Under the pieces are notes generated by a model. It saw only the letters and a program-made list of their open reading frames with translations. It did no database searches and was not told the DNA's origin. Shown in pieces: positions 27,073 to 37,288 of a DNA stretch of 64,000 nt (position 1 is its first letter; each line of letters opens with the position of its first letter). A program made the translations under genes and the position numbers. The stretch is from GCA-2709075 sp964492555 (GTDB lineage: Bacteria; Pseudomonadota; Alphaproteobacteria; MPNO01; UBA2964): NCBI GenBank assembly GCA_964492555.1, contig CAZBKQ010000006.1, positions 47,606 to 111,605 of the forward strand, read 5' to 3'.

Positions 27073-29007
27073 TTATCCCCCCAACCCGAAGAGATAGATC
27101 GACACCAGCACCGCCACACCAATCAGCATCGCGAAAGCGTAATGATAGACATAGCCGGTCTGGAGCGCGCTCGCCCGTTGCGCCAGATTGCGGATCGCGC
27201 CGGAAACGCCATCGGGACCAAGCCCGTCGATCAGCGTGCCGTCACCTTCCTTCCACAGCGCCTTGCCGAGATATTTCGCCGGGTTGACGAAAATCCGGTC
27301 GTAAAGCTCGTCGAAATACCATTTATTGAGCAGAAAGCGGTACAGAGCGCCAAACCGTTCCGCGAGCATCGCCGGGATTTGCGGCCTGAACATATAGAGC
27401 CAGTAGGCCAGCCCGATTCCGGCAAGCCCCAGGACGATCGGCCCGACCTTCACCCAGAGCGGTACATGATGCGCGTCATGTAATGCGGTGTGGGATGGCA
27501 ATACCAGAAGCGCACTGCCCCAGAATTCCTTCATGCCTTCGCCGACGAACAGATCGTAACCGAGCCAACCCGCAAAGACTGCGCCAAGCGCCAGAATCAT
27601 CAGCGGCACGGTCATGATCTTGGGCGATTCATGGACATGGGCGAGCGTCTTCTCATCCGCCCGGCTTTCGCCATGGAAAGTCATCAGGATCAGACGCCAG
27701 CTATAGAACGCCGTCATCAGCGCCGCCGCCATACCGAGGATAAAGGCATACATCCCTACTCCGCTATGCGCGGCGAAGGCGGCTTCGATCACGATATCCT
27801 TGGAATAGAACCCGGCGAAGAACGGCACACCCGCCAGGGCCAGAGAACCGATCCACATCATGGCATAGGTGATTTTGATCTCCCGCCAGATGCCGCCCAT
27901 CTTGCGCATGTCCTGTTCGTCCGACATGGCGTGAATAACCGAACCGGCGCCAAGGAACAGCAGTGCCTTGAAGAAAGCATGGGTGAAAAGGTGGAATATT
28001 CCGGCGGCATAGGCCGAAACGCCGCACGCGAAGAACATGTAGCCCAGCTGCGAACAGGTCGAATAGGCGATCACCCGCTTGATATCATTCTGGCAAAGCC
28101 CCACGGTCGCCGCGAAAAACGCGGTCGAGGCGCCGACGATGGTAACAACCGCCAACGCGGTTTCAGTATATTCGAACATCGGCGACAGCCGCGCGACCAT
28201 AAAGACGCCGGCGGTCACCATCGTCGCGGCGTGGATCAGGGCGGAAACCGGCGTCGGGCCCTCCATCGCGTCCGGCAGCCAGGTATGGAGACCAAGCTGA
28301 GCGGACTTGCCCATCGCGCCGACAAACAGCAGCAGGCAGAGCACCGTCAGGGCATGATATTGCCCGCCAAGGAACTCCATTGTCGCACCGGCCTTCGCCG
28401 GCGTCGCATCGAACACCGCGTCGAACGAGACGGTCCCGTAAAGCAGGAACACACCCATGATGCCGAGCGCAAATCCGAAATCGCCGACCCGGTTGACCAG
28501 AAACGCCTTGATCGCCGCCGCGTTGGCGGAGGGTTTCTTGTACCAGAAACCGATCAGCAGATAGGAGGCGAGCCCCACCCCTTCCCAGCCGAAGAACAGC
28601 TGCAGGAAGTTATCCGACGTCACCAGCATCAACATGAAGAAGGTGAACAGGCTCAAATAAGCGAAGAACCGCGGATTATGCGGATCGTGGTGCATGTAGC
28701 CGATGGAATAGTAATGGACGAGGGTCGATACCCCGGTCACCACAATCAGCATCACCGCCGTCAGCGTATCGAAACGCAGGGCCCAATCGACCTGGAAACC
28801 GCCAGACACGACCCAGCTGAACAGCTGAACCGTCTGCGGCGCTCCGCCCAGAGCCACCTCGCTGAATATCACGATGGCGAGGATGACCGATATCGTCATC
28901 GCCCCGCAGGTTACCGCCTGCGCGCCCTTGTCCTTCAGGAATCGTCCGAACAACCCGACCAGGGCGGCGCCGATCAGCGGCAGGAATATGCAAAGCCCGT
29001 ATAACAA
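27073..29007 (-). CDS. nuoL: NADH-quinone oxidoreductase subunit L
   Basis: Distal proton-pumping subunit with the long lateral helix, 644 residues. Motifs: FFGWEGVGLASYLLIGFW near residue 138, KSAQLGLHTWLPDAMEGPTP near 235 and KRVIAYSTCSQLGYMFFACG near 314. The C-terminal amphipathic HL helix precedes a final membrane anchor (about 617-642). Confidence 0.97.
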   Translation of the reverse strand: MLYGLCIFLPLIGAALVGLFGRFLKDKGAQAVTCGAMTISVILAIVIFSEVALGGAPQTVQLFSWVVSGGFQVDWALRFDTLTAVMLIVVTGVSTLVHYYSIGYMHHDPHNPRFFAYLSLFTFFMLMLVTSDNFLQLFFGWEGVGLASYLLIGFWYKKPSANAAAIKAFLVNRVGDFGFALGIMGVFLLYGTVSFDAVFDATPAKAGATMEFLGGQYHALTVLCLLLFVGAMGKSAQLGLHTWLPDAMEGPTPVSALIHAATMVTAGVFMVARLSPMFEYTETALAVVTIVGASTAFFAATVGLCQNDIKRVIAYSTCSQLGYMFFACGVSAYAAGIFHLFTHAFFKALLFLGAGSVIHAMSDEQDMRKMGGIWREIKITYAMMWIGSLALAGVPFFAGFYSKDIVIEAAFAAHSGVGMYAFILGMAAALMTAFYSWRLILMTFHGESRADEKTLAHVHESPKIMTVPLMILALGAVFAGWLGYDLFVGEGMKEFWGSALLVLPSHTALHDAHHVPLWVKVGPIVLGLAGIGLAYWLYMFRPQIPAMLAERFGALYRFLLNKWYFDELYDRIFVNPAKYLGKALWKEGDGTLIDGLGPDGVSGAIRNLAQRASALQTGYVYHYAFAMLIGVAVLVSIYLFGLGG

Positions 29008-29012
29008 CGCGG

Positions 29013-29324
29013 TCAGCCCTTCATCAGGTTGATATCCTCAACCGCGATGGTGCCGCGGTTCCGGAAATAGACGACGATGATGGCGAGCCCAATCGCCGCT
29101 TCCGCAGCCGCCACCGTGAGAACCAGCATGGCAAAAATCTGCCCTGTCAGGTCTTGCAGAAATACAGAGAAGGAGACGAGATTGATATTGACCGCAAGCA
29201 GGATCAGCTCCACCGACATAAGGATGATGATGACGTTTTTACGGTTCAGGAAAATCCCGAAAATTCCGAGCGTAAAGAGGATCGCCGCGACGGTCAGGTA
29301 ATGTCCGATACCGATTTCCAGCAT
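29013..29324 (-). CDS. nuoK: NADH-quinone oxidoreductase subunit K
   Basis: Small complex I membrane subunit in the E-channel. The product has 103 residues and three helices, with conserved glutamates in MSVELILLAVN (helix 2) and AAAEAAIGLAIIV (helix 3) that belong to the proton path. It is closely packed between nuoJ and nuoL. Confidence 0.97.
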   Translation of the reverse strand: MLEIGIGHYLTVAAILFTLGIFGIFLNRKNVIIILMSVELILLAVNINLVSFSVFLQDLTGQIFAMLVLTVAAAEAAIGLAIIVVYFRNRGTIAVEDINLMKG

Positions 29325-29326
29325 GA

Positions 29327-29938
29327 TCAGACCCCGCTTCCCGTCTGCACGTCATGCAACTCGACCGTATCTTCGGGTCGCCGCGCCACCTGTTGCGCAA
29401 TTTTCTGTTTTTTCACGCCATCCCGCGTGCGCAGCGTCAGCACGATCGCGCCGATCATCGCGACCAGAAGCACTAGCCCCGCGCCCTGGAACAGATAGAT
29501 GTAATCTGTATAGAGAATTTGCCCGATGGCATGGGTATTGGTCATCTGGTCCACCGGTGGCGCGGGAAAGGCGCGCGCCTTTTCAACCGCCGGAGACAAA
29601 GCCCAACTGCCACCGACCATGATCAGCTCTACCAGCAGAATGAGACCGATAAGACCGCCGACCGGCAAATACTGCATGAATCCTTCGCGCAATTCAGCAA
29701 ATCTGATATCCAGCATCATCACGACGAACAGAAACAGCACCGCAACCGCGCCGACATAGACGACGATCAGAATCATGGCGATGAATTCCACCCCGATCAG
29801 GACAAACAACCCGGCGGCGTTGAAGAAAGTCAGGATCAGGAACAAAACGGAATGAACCGGGTTGCGCGCCGAAATCACCATCACGGCAGAGGCAATCGCG
29901 ACGGCGGCAAAGCAATAGAAGGCAATGGCGGCAATCAT
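29327..29938 (-). CDS. nuoJ: NADH-quinone oxidoreductase subunit J
   Basis: Membrane subunit of complex I, 203 residues, five helices. The third helix carries the conserved VYVGAVAVLFLFVVMML segment near residue 59, which contains the pi-bulge. The loosely conserved C-terminal tail from about 170 is charged, as in other proteobacterial NuoJ. Confidence 0.95.
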   Translation of the reverse strand: MIAAIAFYCFAAVAIASAVMVISARNPVHSVLFLILTFFNAAGLFVLIGVEFIAMILIVVYVGAVAVLFLFVVMMLDIRFAELREGFMQYLPVGGLIGLILLVELIMVGGSWALSPAVEKARAFPAPPVDQMTNTHAIGQILYTDYIYLFQGAGLVLLVAMIGAIVLTLRTRDGVKKQKIAQQVARRPEDTVELHDVQTGSGV

Positions 29939-29987
29939 GACCGGCGTACCCCTTCAATATATCCGCTTGGCAATATCGACATTCGCA

Positions 29988-30476
29988 TCACCGGTAAGGC
30001 GCGTCGGCCTGTAGCCGCGCCGCAATTTCGGTTTCCCACATATCGCCGTTCGCCAGCAGCTTTTCCTTGTTGTACATGAGCTCCTCACGAGTCTCGCGGG
30101 CGAATTCGTAGTTTGGTCCTTCGACAATGGCATCCACCGGGCAGGCTTCCTCGCAGAAACCGCAATAGATACATTTGACCATGTCGATGTCATACCGCGT
30201 CGTCCGGCGGCTGCCATCGGCGCGCGGTTCGGCCTCGATGGTGATGGCCTGGGGCGGACAGACCGCCTCACACAGCTTGCAGGCGATGCAGCGCTCTTCC
30301 CCGTTGGGATAGCGGCGCAACGCGTGTTCGCCCCGGAAACGCGGGCTCAGCGGGCCTTTTTCATACGGGTAGTTCAGCGTCACCTTGGGCTTGAACATAT
30401 AGCGCAAGGTCATCGCCATGCCGGACAGCAATTCCGTCAGCAAAAGCGCGCGCGTCGACCGTTGCAGGAAACTCAT
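29988..30476 (-). CDS. nuoI: NADH-quinone oxidoreductase subunit I
   Basis: Peripheral-arm iron-sulfur subunit with clusters N6a and N6b. The product has 162 residues. Two ferredoxin motifs, CIACKLCEAVCP near residue 63 and CIYCGFCEEACPVDAI near 102, supply all eight cysteines. A 49-base gap to nuoJ is the largest within the downstream half of the operon. Confidence 0.97.
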   Translation of the reverse strand: MSFLQRSTRALLLTELLSGMAMTLRYMFKPKVTLNYPYEKGPLSPRFRGEHALRRYPNGEERCIACKLCEAVCPPQAITIEAEPRADGSRRTTRYDIDMVKCIYCGFCEEACPVDAIVEGPNYEFARETREELMYNKEKLLANGDMWETEIAARLQADAPYR

Positions 30477-30497
30477 CCTATGCCTCCCTCGTCCGGA

Positions 30498-31508
30498 TCA
30501 TGACGGCAACCATCCGGTCCAGACCAGCACGCCCGCCGTCACCACGACCCAGAGCAGCGAGAATGGCAGGAACACCTTCCAGCCAAGCCGCATAAGCTGA
30601 TCGTAGCGATAGCGCGGGAAGGTCGCCCGGACCCAAAGGAATACAAACAGCAGGAAAGCGACCTTGAGAGCGAACCAGATCGGTCCCGGTATCCAGTTAA
30701 ACGGCGCAAGATCGATCGGCGGCAGCCACCCTCCTAGGAACAACACCGTGGTCATCCCGCTCATCAGGATCATGTTGGCGTATTCGCCGAGGAAAAACAG
30801 CGCAAAGGTCATCGCCGAATATTCGACATTGTACCCGGACACCAGTTCCGCTTCCGCCTCCGGCAGATCGAACGGCGCGCGGTTGGTTTCCGCCAGCGCC
30901 GAGACGAAGAAAATCACGAACATCGGCAACAGCGGGATACAGAACCAGAGACCGCGCTGCGCCTCCACAATGTCACTGAGGTTCAATGACCCGACGCAGA
31001 GAAGCACGGTGATGATCACAAACCCGATGGAGACCTCGTAAGACACCATCTGGGCAGCCGAGCGCAGCGCGCCAAGGAACGGGTAAATTGAATTCGACGC
31101 CCAGCCGGCCATGATGATGCCGTACACGCCAAGCGAGGAAATTGCGAAGAGATAGAGAATGCCGACATTGATATCCGCCAGCACCATGCCCTGATCGAAC
31201 GGGATCACCGCCCAGGCGACCAGCGCGAGGACAAAGGTGATCATCGGCGCCATGAGGAACACAATCGGGTTCGCACCCGCCGGAATGATGGTTTCCTTGA
31301 ACAGCAGCTTGAGCCCGTCGGCCAATGGCTGCAGCAACCCGAACGGCCCGACCACATTGGGCCCCTTGCGGAGCTGCATGGCCGCGATGACCTTGCGTTC
31401 GGCGAGGGTCAGATAGGCGACCGCGACCATCAACGGCACAATAATCGCCAAAATCTGACCGACGATGATGATGGTCGGCAGGAGATATATTTCCCAGAAC
31501 TCAGCCAT
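30498..31508 (-). CDS. nuoH: NADH-quinone oxidoreductase subunit H
   Basis: Membrane subunit that forms the quinone entry site next to NuoB and NuoD. From ATG 31508 (MAEFWEIYLLP) the product is 336 residues with eight or nine helices. Motifs: MQLRKGPNVVGPFGLLQPLAD near residue 50 (its first 20 residues are the family signature) and NRAPFDLPEAEAELVSGYNV near 216. A longer frame to 31574 runs into nuoG and is not preferred. It overlaps the nuoG stop by eight bases. Confidence 0.96.
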   Translation of the reverse strand: MAEFWEIYLLPTIIIVGQILAIIVPLMVAVAYLTLAERKVIAAMQLRKGPNVVGPFGLLQPLADGLKLLFKETIIPAGANPIVFLMAPMITFVLALVAWAVIPFDQGMVLADINVGILYLFAISSLGVYGIIMAGWASNSIYPFLGALRSAAQMVSYEVSIGFVIITVLLCVGSLNLSDIVEAQRGLWFCIPLLPMFVIFFVSALAETNRAPFDLPEAEAELVSGYNVEYSAMTFALFFLGEYANMILMSGMTTVLFLGGWLPPIDLAPFNWIPGPIWFALKVAFLLFVFLWVRATFPRYRYDQLMRLGWKVFLPFSLLWVVVTAGVLVWTGWLPS

Positions 31509-33549
31509 CGGTGCCCGTCTTGTCTTCGCCGCCGAGAATTTCGCGCGTGCAATCCACCATGGTTTCGGAGGCACGGCTTATCGGATCGGTCATATAAAAA
31601 TTATCGATGGGCAGCGCAAACGGCGTATCGGAAACCGCGCCTGCCGTGCCGAAATCTTCCCACGCCGCCGTTTGAATTTCGTTACGGCTGGCGAATACCG
31701 GATTGATTTCCACCATGCGTTTACGCAGCGCACCGATGCTGTCATAGGGCAGGCAATGCCCCAACCCGTCGGAAAGTGCCCGGATAATCTTCCAGTCTTC
31801 CTTTGCCTCACCCGGCGGAAAGACCGCGCGCGTGCCGCGCTGTACCCGTCCTTCTGTATTCACGTAGGTGCCGCTTTTTTCAGTATAGGCGGCGCCCGGC
31901 AAAATGACATCCGCCGCATGCGCACCGGCATCGCCGTGATGGCCCTGATAAATGACGAAGGCGTTTGAAACCGCGCTCATATCAATCTCATCAGCGCCCA
32001 GCAGATAGACGATCTCCGCCCCGCCAAGAATATCGGAAACGGACTTGCCGACATCGTCCGGCACAAAGCCCAGATCCAGCCCGCCGACCCGCGCCGCCGC
32101 CGTATGCAACATGTTAAATCCGTTCCAGCCATCGGCGATCATACCGGTCTTATCAGCGATATCGCGCGCCATAGCGAGAACGGCCGCGCCGTCATCGCGG
32201 GCCAGCGCGCCCTGACCGATGATCAGCATCGGTTTTTCGGCTTCATCCAGGATCTTGCGGAACGGATGGCTGCCGGAGGCGATTTCCTTCAATGTCTGCG
32301 GACCGGCACCCAGAAATTCCGCCGGATATGTCAGATCGGTCTGAACCCCGATGGCGCCGACCTTTAGCCCCGACGCGATCCAGCGCTTGCGCAGGCGAGA
32401 ATTCAACACAGGCGCTTCGAGGCGCGGATTGGTCCCGATCATCAGGCAGGCATCGGCTTCCTCGATCCCCGCGATGGTGGTGTTGAAAATATAGCCGGCG
32501 AGCGATTTCGGATCGATCCGCGCGCCATCCTGACGGCAATCGATATTCGAAGACCCCAGTGCCCCCATCAGATCCTTCAGCGCAGTCATCGCCTCGCAAT
32601 CGGCCAGATCGCCGGCGATTGCCGCGATCCTGTCACCGGACACGGAATTGACCTTTTCCGCGATGGCCGCGAACGCCTCGTCCCAGCTTGCCGCCTGTAA
32701 CTTGCCGTCGCGTTTTACATAAGGCGTGTCGAGACGCTGGCGCCGCAAACCGTCACAGGCATAGCGGGTCTTGTCGGAAATCCATTCCTCATTGATGTCT
32801 TCATTGAGCAGCGGCAGCACGCGCATGACCTCGCGCCCGCGTGAATCGATCCGGATATTGCTGCCGACCGCATCCATCGCATCGACGCTTTCAGTCCGCG
32901 TCAATTCCCACGGACGCGCGTTGAAGGCATAGGGTTTCGATGTCAGCGCGCCGACCGGACACAAATCGACGATATTGGCGGATAGTTCGGAACTCAGCGC
33001 CTTTTCGACGTAGGTCGTGATTTCCATATTCTCGCCGCGGCCCGTCGCGCCAAGCTCCTCGACACCCGCGACCTCGGTAATAAAGCGGACACAGCGGGTG
33101 CATTGAATACAACGCGTCATCTGTGTCTTGACCAGCGGTCCGATATATTTGTCCGGCACCGCGCGCTTGTTTTCGCGGAAACGCGATTCCCCGACGCCGT
33201 ACGCCATCGACTGATCCTGCAGATCGCATTCACCACCCTGATCGCAGATCGGGCAATCCAGCGGATGGTTGATCAGCAGAAATTCCATGACCCCTTCGCG
33301 GGCCTTTTTGACCATCTCGGAATTGGTCTTGATTTCCATCCCGTCGCCGATAGGCAGAGCGCAGCTGGCGGCGGGCTTCGGCGGGCCGGGCGCAACCTCG
33401 ACCAGGCACATACGGCAATTACCGGCGACCGACAGGCGCTCGTGATAACAGAACCGGGGAATTTCCTTCCCGGCCAGTTCGCAGGCCTGAAGAACGGTAA
33501 TCCCGTCGGGGACTTCGATCTCTTCGCCGTCTATTGTGACCTTGGCCAT
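31501..33549 (-). CDS. nuoG: NADH-quinone oxidoreductase subunit G
   Basis: Largest peripheral-arm subunit. The N-terminal [2Fe-2S] region holds CYHERLSVAGNCRMC. Then come the His/Cys4a motif HPLDCPICDQGGECDLQDQ near residue 96 and the [4Fe-4S] region TRCIQCTRCVRF near 140. A molybdopterin-oxidoreductase-like domain fills the rest. ATG 33549 starts MAKVTIDGEE and gives 682 residues; an in-frame GTG six codons upstream (33567) is an alternative. Confidence 0.96.
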   Translation of the reverse strand: MAKVTIDGEEIEVPDGITVLQACELAGKEIPRFCYHERLSVAGNCRMCLVEVAPGPPKPAASCALPIGDGMEIKTNSEMVKKAREGVMEFLLINHPLDCPICDQGGECDLQDQSMAYGVGESRFRENKRAVPDKYIGPLVKTQMTRCIQCTRCVRFITEVAGVEELGATGRGENMEITTYVEKALSSELSANIVDLCPVGALTSKPYAFNARPWELTRTESVDAMDAVGSNIRIDSRGREVMRVLPLLNEDINEEWISDKTRYACDGLRRQRLDTPYVKRDGKLQAASWDEAFAAIAEKVNSVSGDRIAAIAGDLADCEAMTALKDLMGALGSSNIDCRQDGARIDPKSLAGYIFNTTIAGIEEADACLMIGTNPRLEAPVLNSRLRKRWIASGLKVGAIGVQTDLTYPAEFLGAGPQTLKEIASGSHPFRKILDEAEKPMLIIGQGALARDDGAAVLAMARDIADKTGMIADGWNGFNMLHTAAARVGGLDLGFVPDDVGKSVSDILGGAEIVYLLGADEIDMSAVSNAFVIYQGHHGDAGAHAADVILPGAAYTEKSGTYVNTEGRVQRGTRAVFPPGEAKEDWKIIRALSDGLGHCLPYDSIGALRKRMVEINPVFASRNEIQTAAWEDFGTAGAVSDTPFALPIDNFYMTDPISRASETMVDCTREILGGEDKTGTDG

Positions 33550-33569
33550 AATTCTTGTCTTCTCCACCC

Positions 33570-34856
33570 TCAGGCCGCCGCCGGGGCTTCACCTTTCTTT
33601 GCGCGAATCCGGTCCTCGACCTCATCGCGGAAATGCCGCATCAGACCCTGGACGGGCCACGCCGCCGCGTCTCCCAAAGCGCAAATCGTATGCCCCTCGA
33701 TCTGTTTGGTGACCTCCAGCAACATATCGATCTCCTCAATCTCCGCATCGCCGGTCACAAGCCGCTCCATCACCCGCCACATCCAACCGGTGCCTTCCCG
33801 GCAGGGTGTGCACTGTCCGCAGCTTTCATGCTTGTAAAATTTCGACAGGCGCGCGATCGCCGCGACCACATCCGTCGATTGATCCATCACGATCACCGCC
33901 GCGGTACCCAGCCCCGAACGCTGTTCGCGCAGCGAGTCATAATCCATCAGAACGTCTTCACAGATCGCCTTCGGCAGCAACGGCACCGACGATCCGCCCG
34001 GAATAATCGCCTTCAGATTGTCCCAGCCACCACGCACCCCGCCGGCATGCTTTTCGATCAGCTCCTTCAACGGGATGCTCATCGACTCTTCGACATTGCA
34101 GGGATTGTTCACATGCCCGGAAATGCAGAATACTTTCGTGCCGGTATTGTTTTCCCGCCCGAAACCGGCAAACCATTCCGCGCCCCGGCGTAAAATTGTC
34201 GGCACCACGGCGATTGTCTCGACATTGTTCACCGTGGTCGGACAGCCATACAGCCCCATCGCCGCGGGGAAAGGTGGTTTCAGGCGCGGCTGGCCCTTCT
34301 TGCCCTCAAGGCTCTCGATCAGGGCCATTTCCTCACCGCAAATATAGGCCCCCGCCCCGCGATGCAGATAAACATCGAAATCCATGCCGGAGCCACAGGC
34401 ATTCTTGCCGAGAAGCCCGGCATCGTATGCCTGATCAATGGCGGCCTGAAGATGTTCGGCTTCGCGATAAAATTCGCCCCGTATATAGATATAGGCGGCA
34501 TCGGCACCCATCCCGGCACCCGCCAGCAAACACCCCTCGACCAGCTTGTGCGGATCGTTCCGCATCATGTCCCGGTCCTTGCAGGTGCCAGGTTCGCCCT
34601 CATCAGCATTGACCACAAGATAATGCGGCCGGCCGGTGGGCTCCTTCGGCATAAACGACCATTTCAGACCGGTCGGGAAACCCGCGCCGCCGCGTCCGCG
34701 CAAACCGGAAGATTTGATTTCCTCGCAAATCCAGTCGCGCCCCTTGGCAATGATCTCCTTCGTGCCATCCCAGTCGCCGCGCGCCTTCGCGCCCTCGAGG
34801 CCCCAATCCTGAAAGCCGTAGAGGTTGGTGAAGATCCTATCCTGATCCTGCAGCAT
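33570..34856 (-). CDS. nuoF: NADH-quinone oxidoreductase subunit F
   Basis: NADH- and FMN-binding subunit carrying cluster N3. The product has 428 residues. GLRGRGGAGFPTGLKWSFM near residue 51 binds NADH, NADEGEPGTCKDR near 82 and the GAGAYICGEEMALIESLEG block near 164 line the FMN site, and ESCGQCTPCREGTGWM near 346 plus a later Cys hold N3. It lies ten bases after nuoE. Confidence 0.97.
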   Translation of the reverse strand: MLQDQDRIFTNLYGFQDWGLEGAKARGDWDGTKEIIAKGRDWICEEIKSSGLRGRGGAGFPTGLKWSFMPKEPTGRPHYLVVNADEGEPGTCKDRDMMRNDPHKLVEGCLLAGAGMGADAAYIYIRGEFYREAEHLQAAIDQAYDAGLLGKNACGSGMDFDVYLHRGAGAYICGEEMALIESLEGKKGQPRLKPPFPAAMGLYGCPTTVNNVETIAVVPTILRRGAEWFAGFGRENNTGTKVFCISGHVNNPCNVEESMSIPLKELIEKHAGGVRGGWDNLKAIIPGGSSVPLLPKAICEDVLMDYDSLREQRSGLGTAAVIVMDQSTDVVAAIARLSKFYKHESCGQCTPCREGTGWMWRVMERLVTGDAEIEEIDMLLEVTKQIEGHTICALGDAAAWPVQGLMRHFRDEVEDRIRAKKGEAPAAA

Positions 34857-34866
34857 GCGCGCCTCC

Positions 34867-35463
34867 TCAGCCCTTCACCATATCGGTCAACGTGGTCGGG
34901 CCGCCCTTGGGCTCTGACCCCTTACGTCCGTTCTGCGGACCCGGCGCGGGGATTTCCCCCCGGCGGAAGGCCTGCAGGATCTTTCGCGTCGATTCCGCAT
35001 CCAGGTCTTCGTAATAATCATCACCGACCTGGATCATCGGCGCGTTGACGCAGGCACCCAGGCATTCGACCTCAAGAAAGGTGAACTTGCCGTCTTCCGT
35101 GGTTTCTCCCGGCCCGACGCCGAGCTCCTCGCGCACCGCATCCAATACAGCCGCCGAGCCGCACAAGGCGCAGGGTGTCGTGGTGCAGACCTGAACGACA
35201 TGTTCGCCGACCGGTTCGAGGTTATACATCGTATAGAAAGTCGCGACCTCATAGACGCGGATATTCGCCATATCGAGGACTTTGGCGACATGATCCATCG
35301 CCGCGCGCGGCAACCAGCCACCACTTTGCCGCTGCGCGAGGTCCAGCAACGGTATCACTGCGCTGGCCTGACGGCCTTCCGGATAGCGAGCGATGATCTG
35401 ATCGGCCCTGGCGCGCATTTCCGCATTGAACTCGAAAGTTTCAGGCTGTTGCGTATCGCTCAC
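34867..35463 (-). CDS. nuoE: NADH-quinone oxidoreductase subunit E
   Basis: Peripheral [2Fe-2S] (N1a) subunit with a thioredoxin fold. Cysteine ligands are in CTTTPCALCGS near residue 95 and VECLGACVNAPMIQV near 132. At 198 residues it has a C-terminal extension of about 30 residues rich in G and K, as in mitochondrial 24-kDa subunits. Its stop overlaps nothing; its start overlaps the nuoD stop by four bases. Confidence 0.96.
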   Translation of the reverse strand: MSDTQQPETFEFNAEMRARADQIIARYPEGRQASAVIPLLDLAQRQSGGWLPRAAMDHVAKVLDMANIRVYEVATFYTMYNLEPVGEHVVQVCTTTPCALCGSAAVLDAVREELGVGPGETTEDGKFTFLEVECLGACVNAPMIQVGDDYYEDLDAESTRKILQAFRRGEIPAPGPQNGRKGSEPKGGPTTLTDMVKG

Positions 35464-36638
35464 CGGTCGATCTCTCCGAAAACGATATCCATCGACCCGA
35501 CGATCGCGACGACATCGGCCAGCATATGGCCCTTGCCGAGATAATCAGTCGCCTGCAGAAACGAGAAGCCCGGCGCCTTGATCTTGCAGCGATAGGGTTT
35601 GTTGGTCCCGTCCGACACCAGATAGACACCGAATTCGCCCTTTGGCGCTTCGACTGCCGTATAGGTCTCGCCCTTCGGCACCTTGTAACCCTCGGTATAA
35701 AGCTTGAAGTGATGGATCAACGCTTCCATCGACTGTTTCATTTCAGCGCGCGGCGGTGGCGCGATCTTCCGGTCCTCGGTCTTTACCGGCCCGTCGGGAA
35801 TCCGGTTCAGGCACTGTTCGACGATCCGCAGGCTTTGGCGCATTTCCTCCAGCCGGATGAAATAACGGTCGAAGCAATCGCCGTTCTTGCCGACGGGAAT
35901 GTCGAAATCCATCTGGGCATAAACGTCATAGGGTTGCGCCTTGCGCAAATCCCACGGCACGCCGGACGCCCGCAGCATCGGGCCGGAAAAGCCCCAATCC
36001 ATAGCCTCTTCCGCGCTCGCCACCCCGATATCGACAGTGCGTTGCACGAAAATACGGTTGCCGGTCAGCAATTCCTGCACATCGTCCAGCATCGGCGGAA
36101 ACCGCTCGACAAAGGCGGCAATATCCTCCAGCAGGTCCGGCGGCAGGTCGCGATTGACCCCGCCCGGGCGGAAGTAGGCGGAATGGATACGAGCCCCGGA
36201 GGCGCGCTCGTAAAACTCCATCAGCTTTTCACGCTCCTCGAACCACCAGAGCAACGGCGTCATTGCGCCGACATCAAGCGCGAAAGCCGAAATCGCCAGC
36301 AAGTGGTTGAGGATGCGGGTAAGCTCTGCATACATGACGCGGATATATTGTCCGCGAAGCGGCACCTCGACCCCCAGCAGCTTCTCCGTCGCGAGCGCGA
36401 AAGCATGCTCCTGGCACATGGGCGAGACATAATCCAGCCGGTCGAAATAGGGCACGGATTGCAGGTAGCTCTTATATTCAATCAGCTTTTCGGTGCCGCG
36501 ATGCAGCAACCCGATATGGGGATCGGCGCGCTCAACGATCTCGCCGTCCATTTCGAGCACCAGACGCAACACACCGTGCGCCGCCGGATGTTGCGGCCCG
36601 AAATTAAGCGTCAGGTTCTTGAGATCATGCGCCGCCAT
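35460..36638 (-). CDS. nuoD: NADH-quinone oxidoreductase subunit D
   Basis: 49-kDa subunit that with NuoB forms the quinone site. The product has 392 residues. NFGPQHPAAHGVLRLVLEMD near the N-terminus includes the quinone-contact His, and the hydrogenase-like region continues to the YLVSDGTNKPYRCKIKAPGF segment near 344. It is separate from NuoC, not a NuoCD fusion. Confidence 0.97.
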   Translation of the reverse strand: MAAHDLKNLTLNFGPQHPAAHGVLRLVLEMDGEIVERADPHIGLLHRGTEKLIEYKSYLQSVPYFDRLDYVSPMCQEHAFALATEKLLGVEVPLRGQYIRVMYAELTRILNHLLAISAFALDVGAMTPLLWWFEEREKLMEFYERASGARIHSAYFRPGGVNRDLPPDLLEDIAAFVERFPPMLDDVQELLTGNRIFVQRTVDIGVASAEEAMDWGFSGPMLRASGVPWDLRKAQPYDVYAQMDFDIPVGKNGDCFDRYFIRLEEMRQSLRIVEQCLNRIPDGPVKTEDRKIAPPPRAEMKQSMEALIHHFKLYTEGYKVPKGETYTAVEAPKGEFGVYLVSDGTNKPYRCKIKAPGFSFLQATDYLGKGHMLADVVAIVGSMDIVFGEIDR

Positions 36639-37258
36639 CAGCCGCCCTTCTTAGCCTCCTGCTCGGCCTTTTCATCGCCGGGAAAGACATATTCTGCGCC
36701 TTCCCACGGGCTCATGAAATCGAAAGACCGGAACGCCTGAGCGAGCTTTACGGGTTCCTGCACGACGCGCTTCTGCGCTTCGTCATAGCGGACCTGAACA
36801 TGACCGGTCAGCGGGAAATCCTTGCGCAGCGGGTGACCGTCAAACCCGTAATCGGTCAGCAGGCGCCGCATATCCGGATGATCGGAAAACAGAATGCCGT
36901 AGAGATCATATGCCTCGCGCTCGAACCAGGAAGCGGCGCTGTATACCGCGGTGGCCGACGGCACCAGATCGTCTTCATCGCACCGGACCTTGACCCGGAT
37001 ACGCTGGTTGTGACGCACGCTCAGCAGGTTGTAGACGACGTCGAAGCGCTTTTCCCGTTCCGGGTAATCAACCCCGCAGATATCCGACAAAATCTTGAAC
37101 AGGCAGTTTGAATCGTCGCGCAGGAAGGTCAACAGCGGCACCGTCTGATCCGGCGCGCAAATCAGAATCAGTTCATTATGTTCCTGGATCACTTCCAGAA
37201 CCGCATCCGGCATCGACGCCTGGATGAGTTCACCGAGTTCCTGAAGCCCCTGGTCCAT
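36638..37258 (-). CDS. nuoC: NADH-quinone oxidoreductase subunit C
   Basis: 30-kDa peripheral subunit, 206 residues. The signature ASWFEREAYDLYGILFSDHP near residue 108 and RRLLTDYGFDGHPLRKDFPL just after are diagnostic. Its stop and the nuoD start share one base. Confidence 0.97.
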   Translation of the reverse strand: MDQGLQELGELIQASMPDAVLEVIQEHNELILICAPDQTVPLLTFLRDDSNCLFKILSDICGVDYPEREKRFDVVYNLLSVRHNQRIRVKVRCDEDDLVPSATAVYSAASWFEREAYDLYGILFSDHPDMRRLLTDYGFDGHPLRKDFPLTGHVQVRYDEAQKRVVQEPVKLAQAFRSFDFMSPWEGAEYVFPGDEKAEQEAKKGG

Positions 37259-37288
37259 GATCCTGATTACTCTTCCCCGATTTCCCGA

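Noticed and set aside
25603..27483. Plus-strand open frame of 626 codons opposite nuoM
   Set aside because: Histidine-, glutamine- and arginine-rich composition typical of the antisense of hydrophobic membrane genes; nuoM on the other strand is certain.
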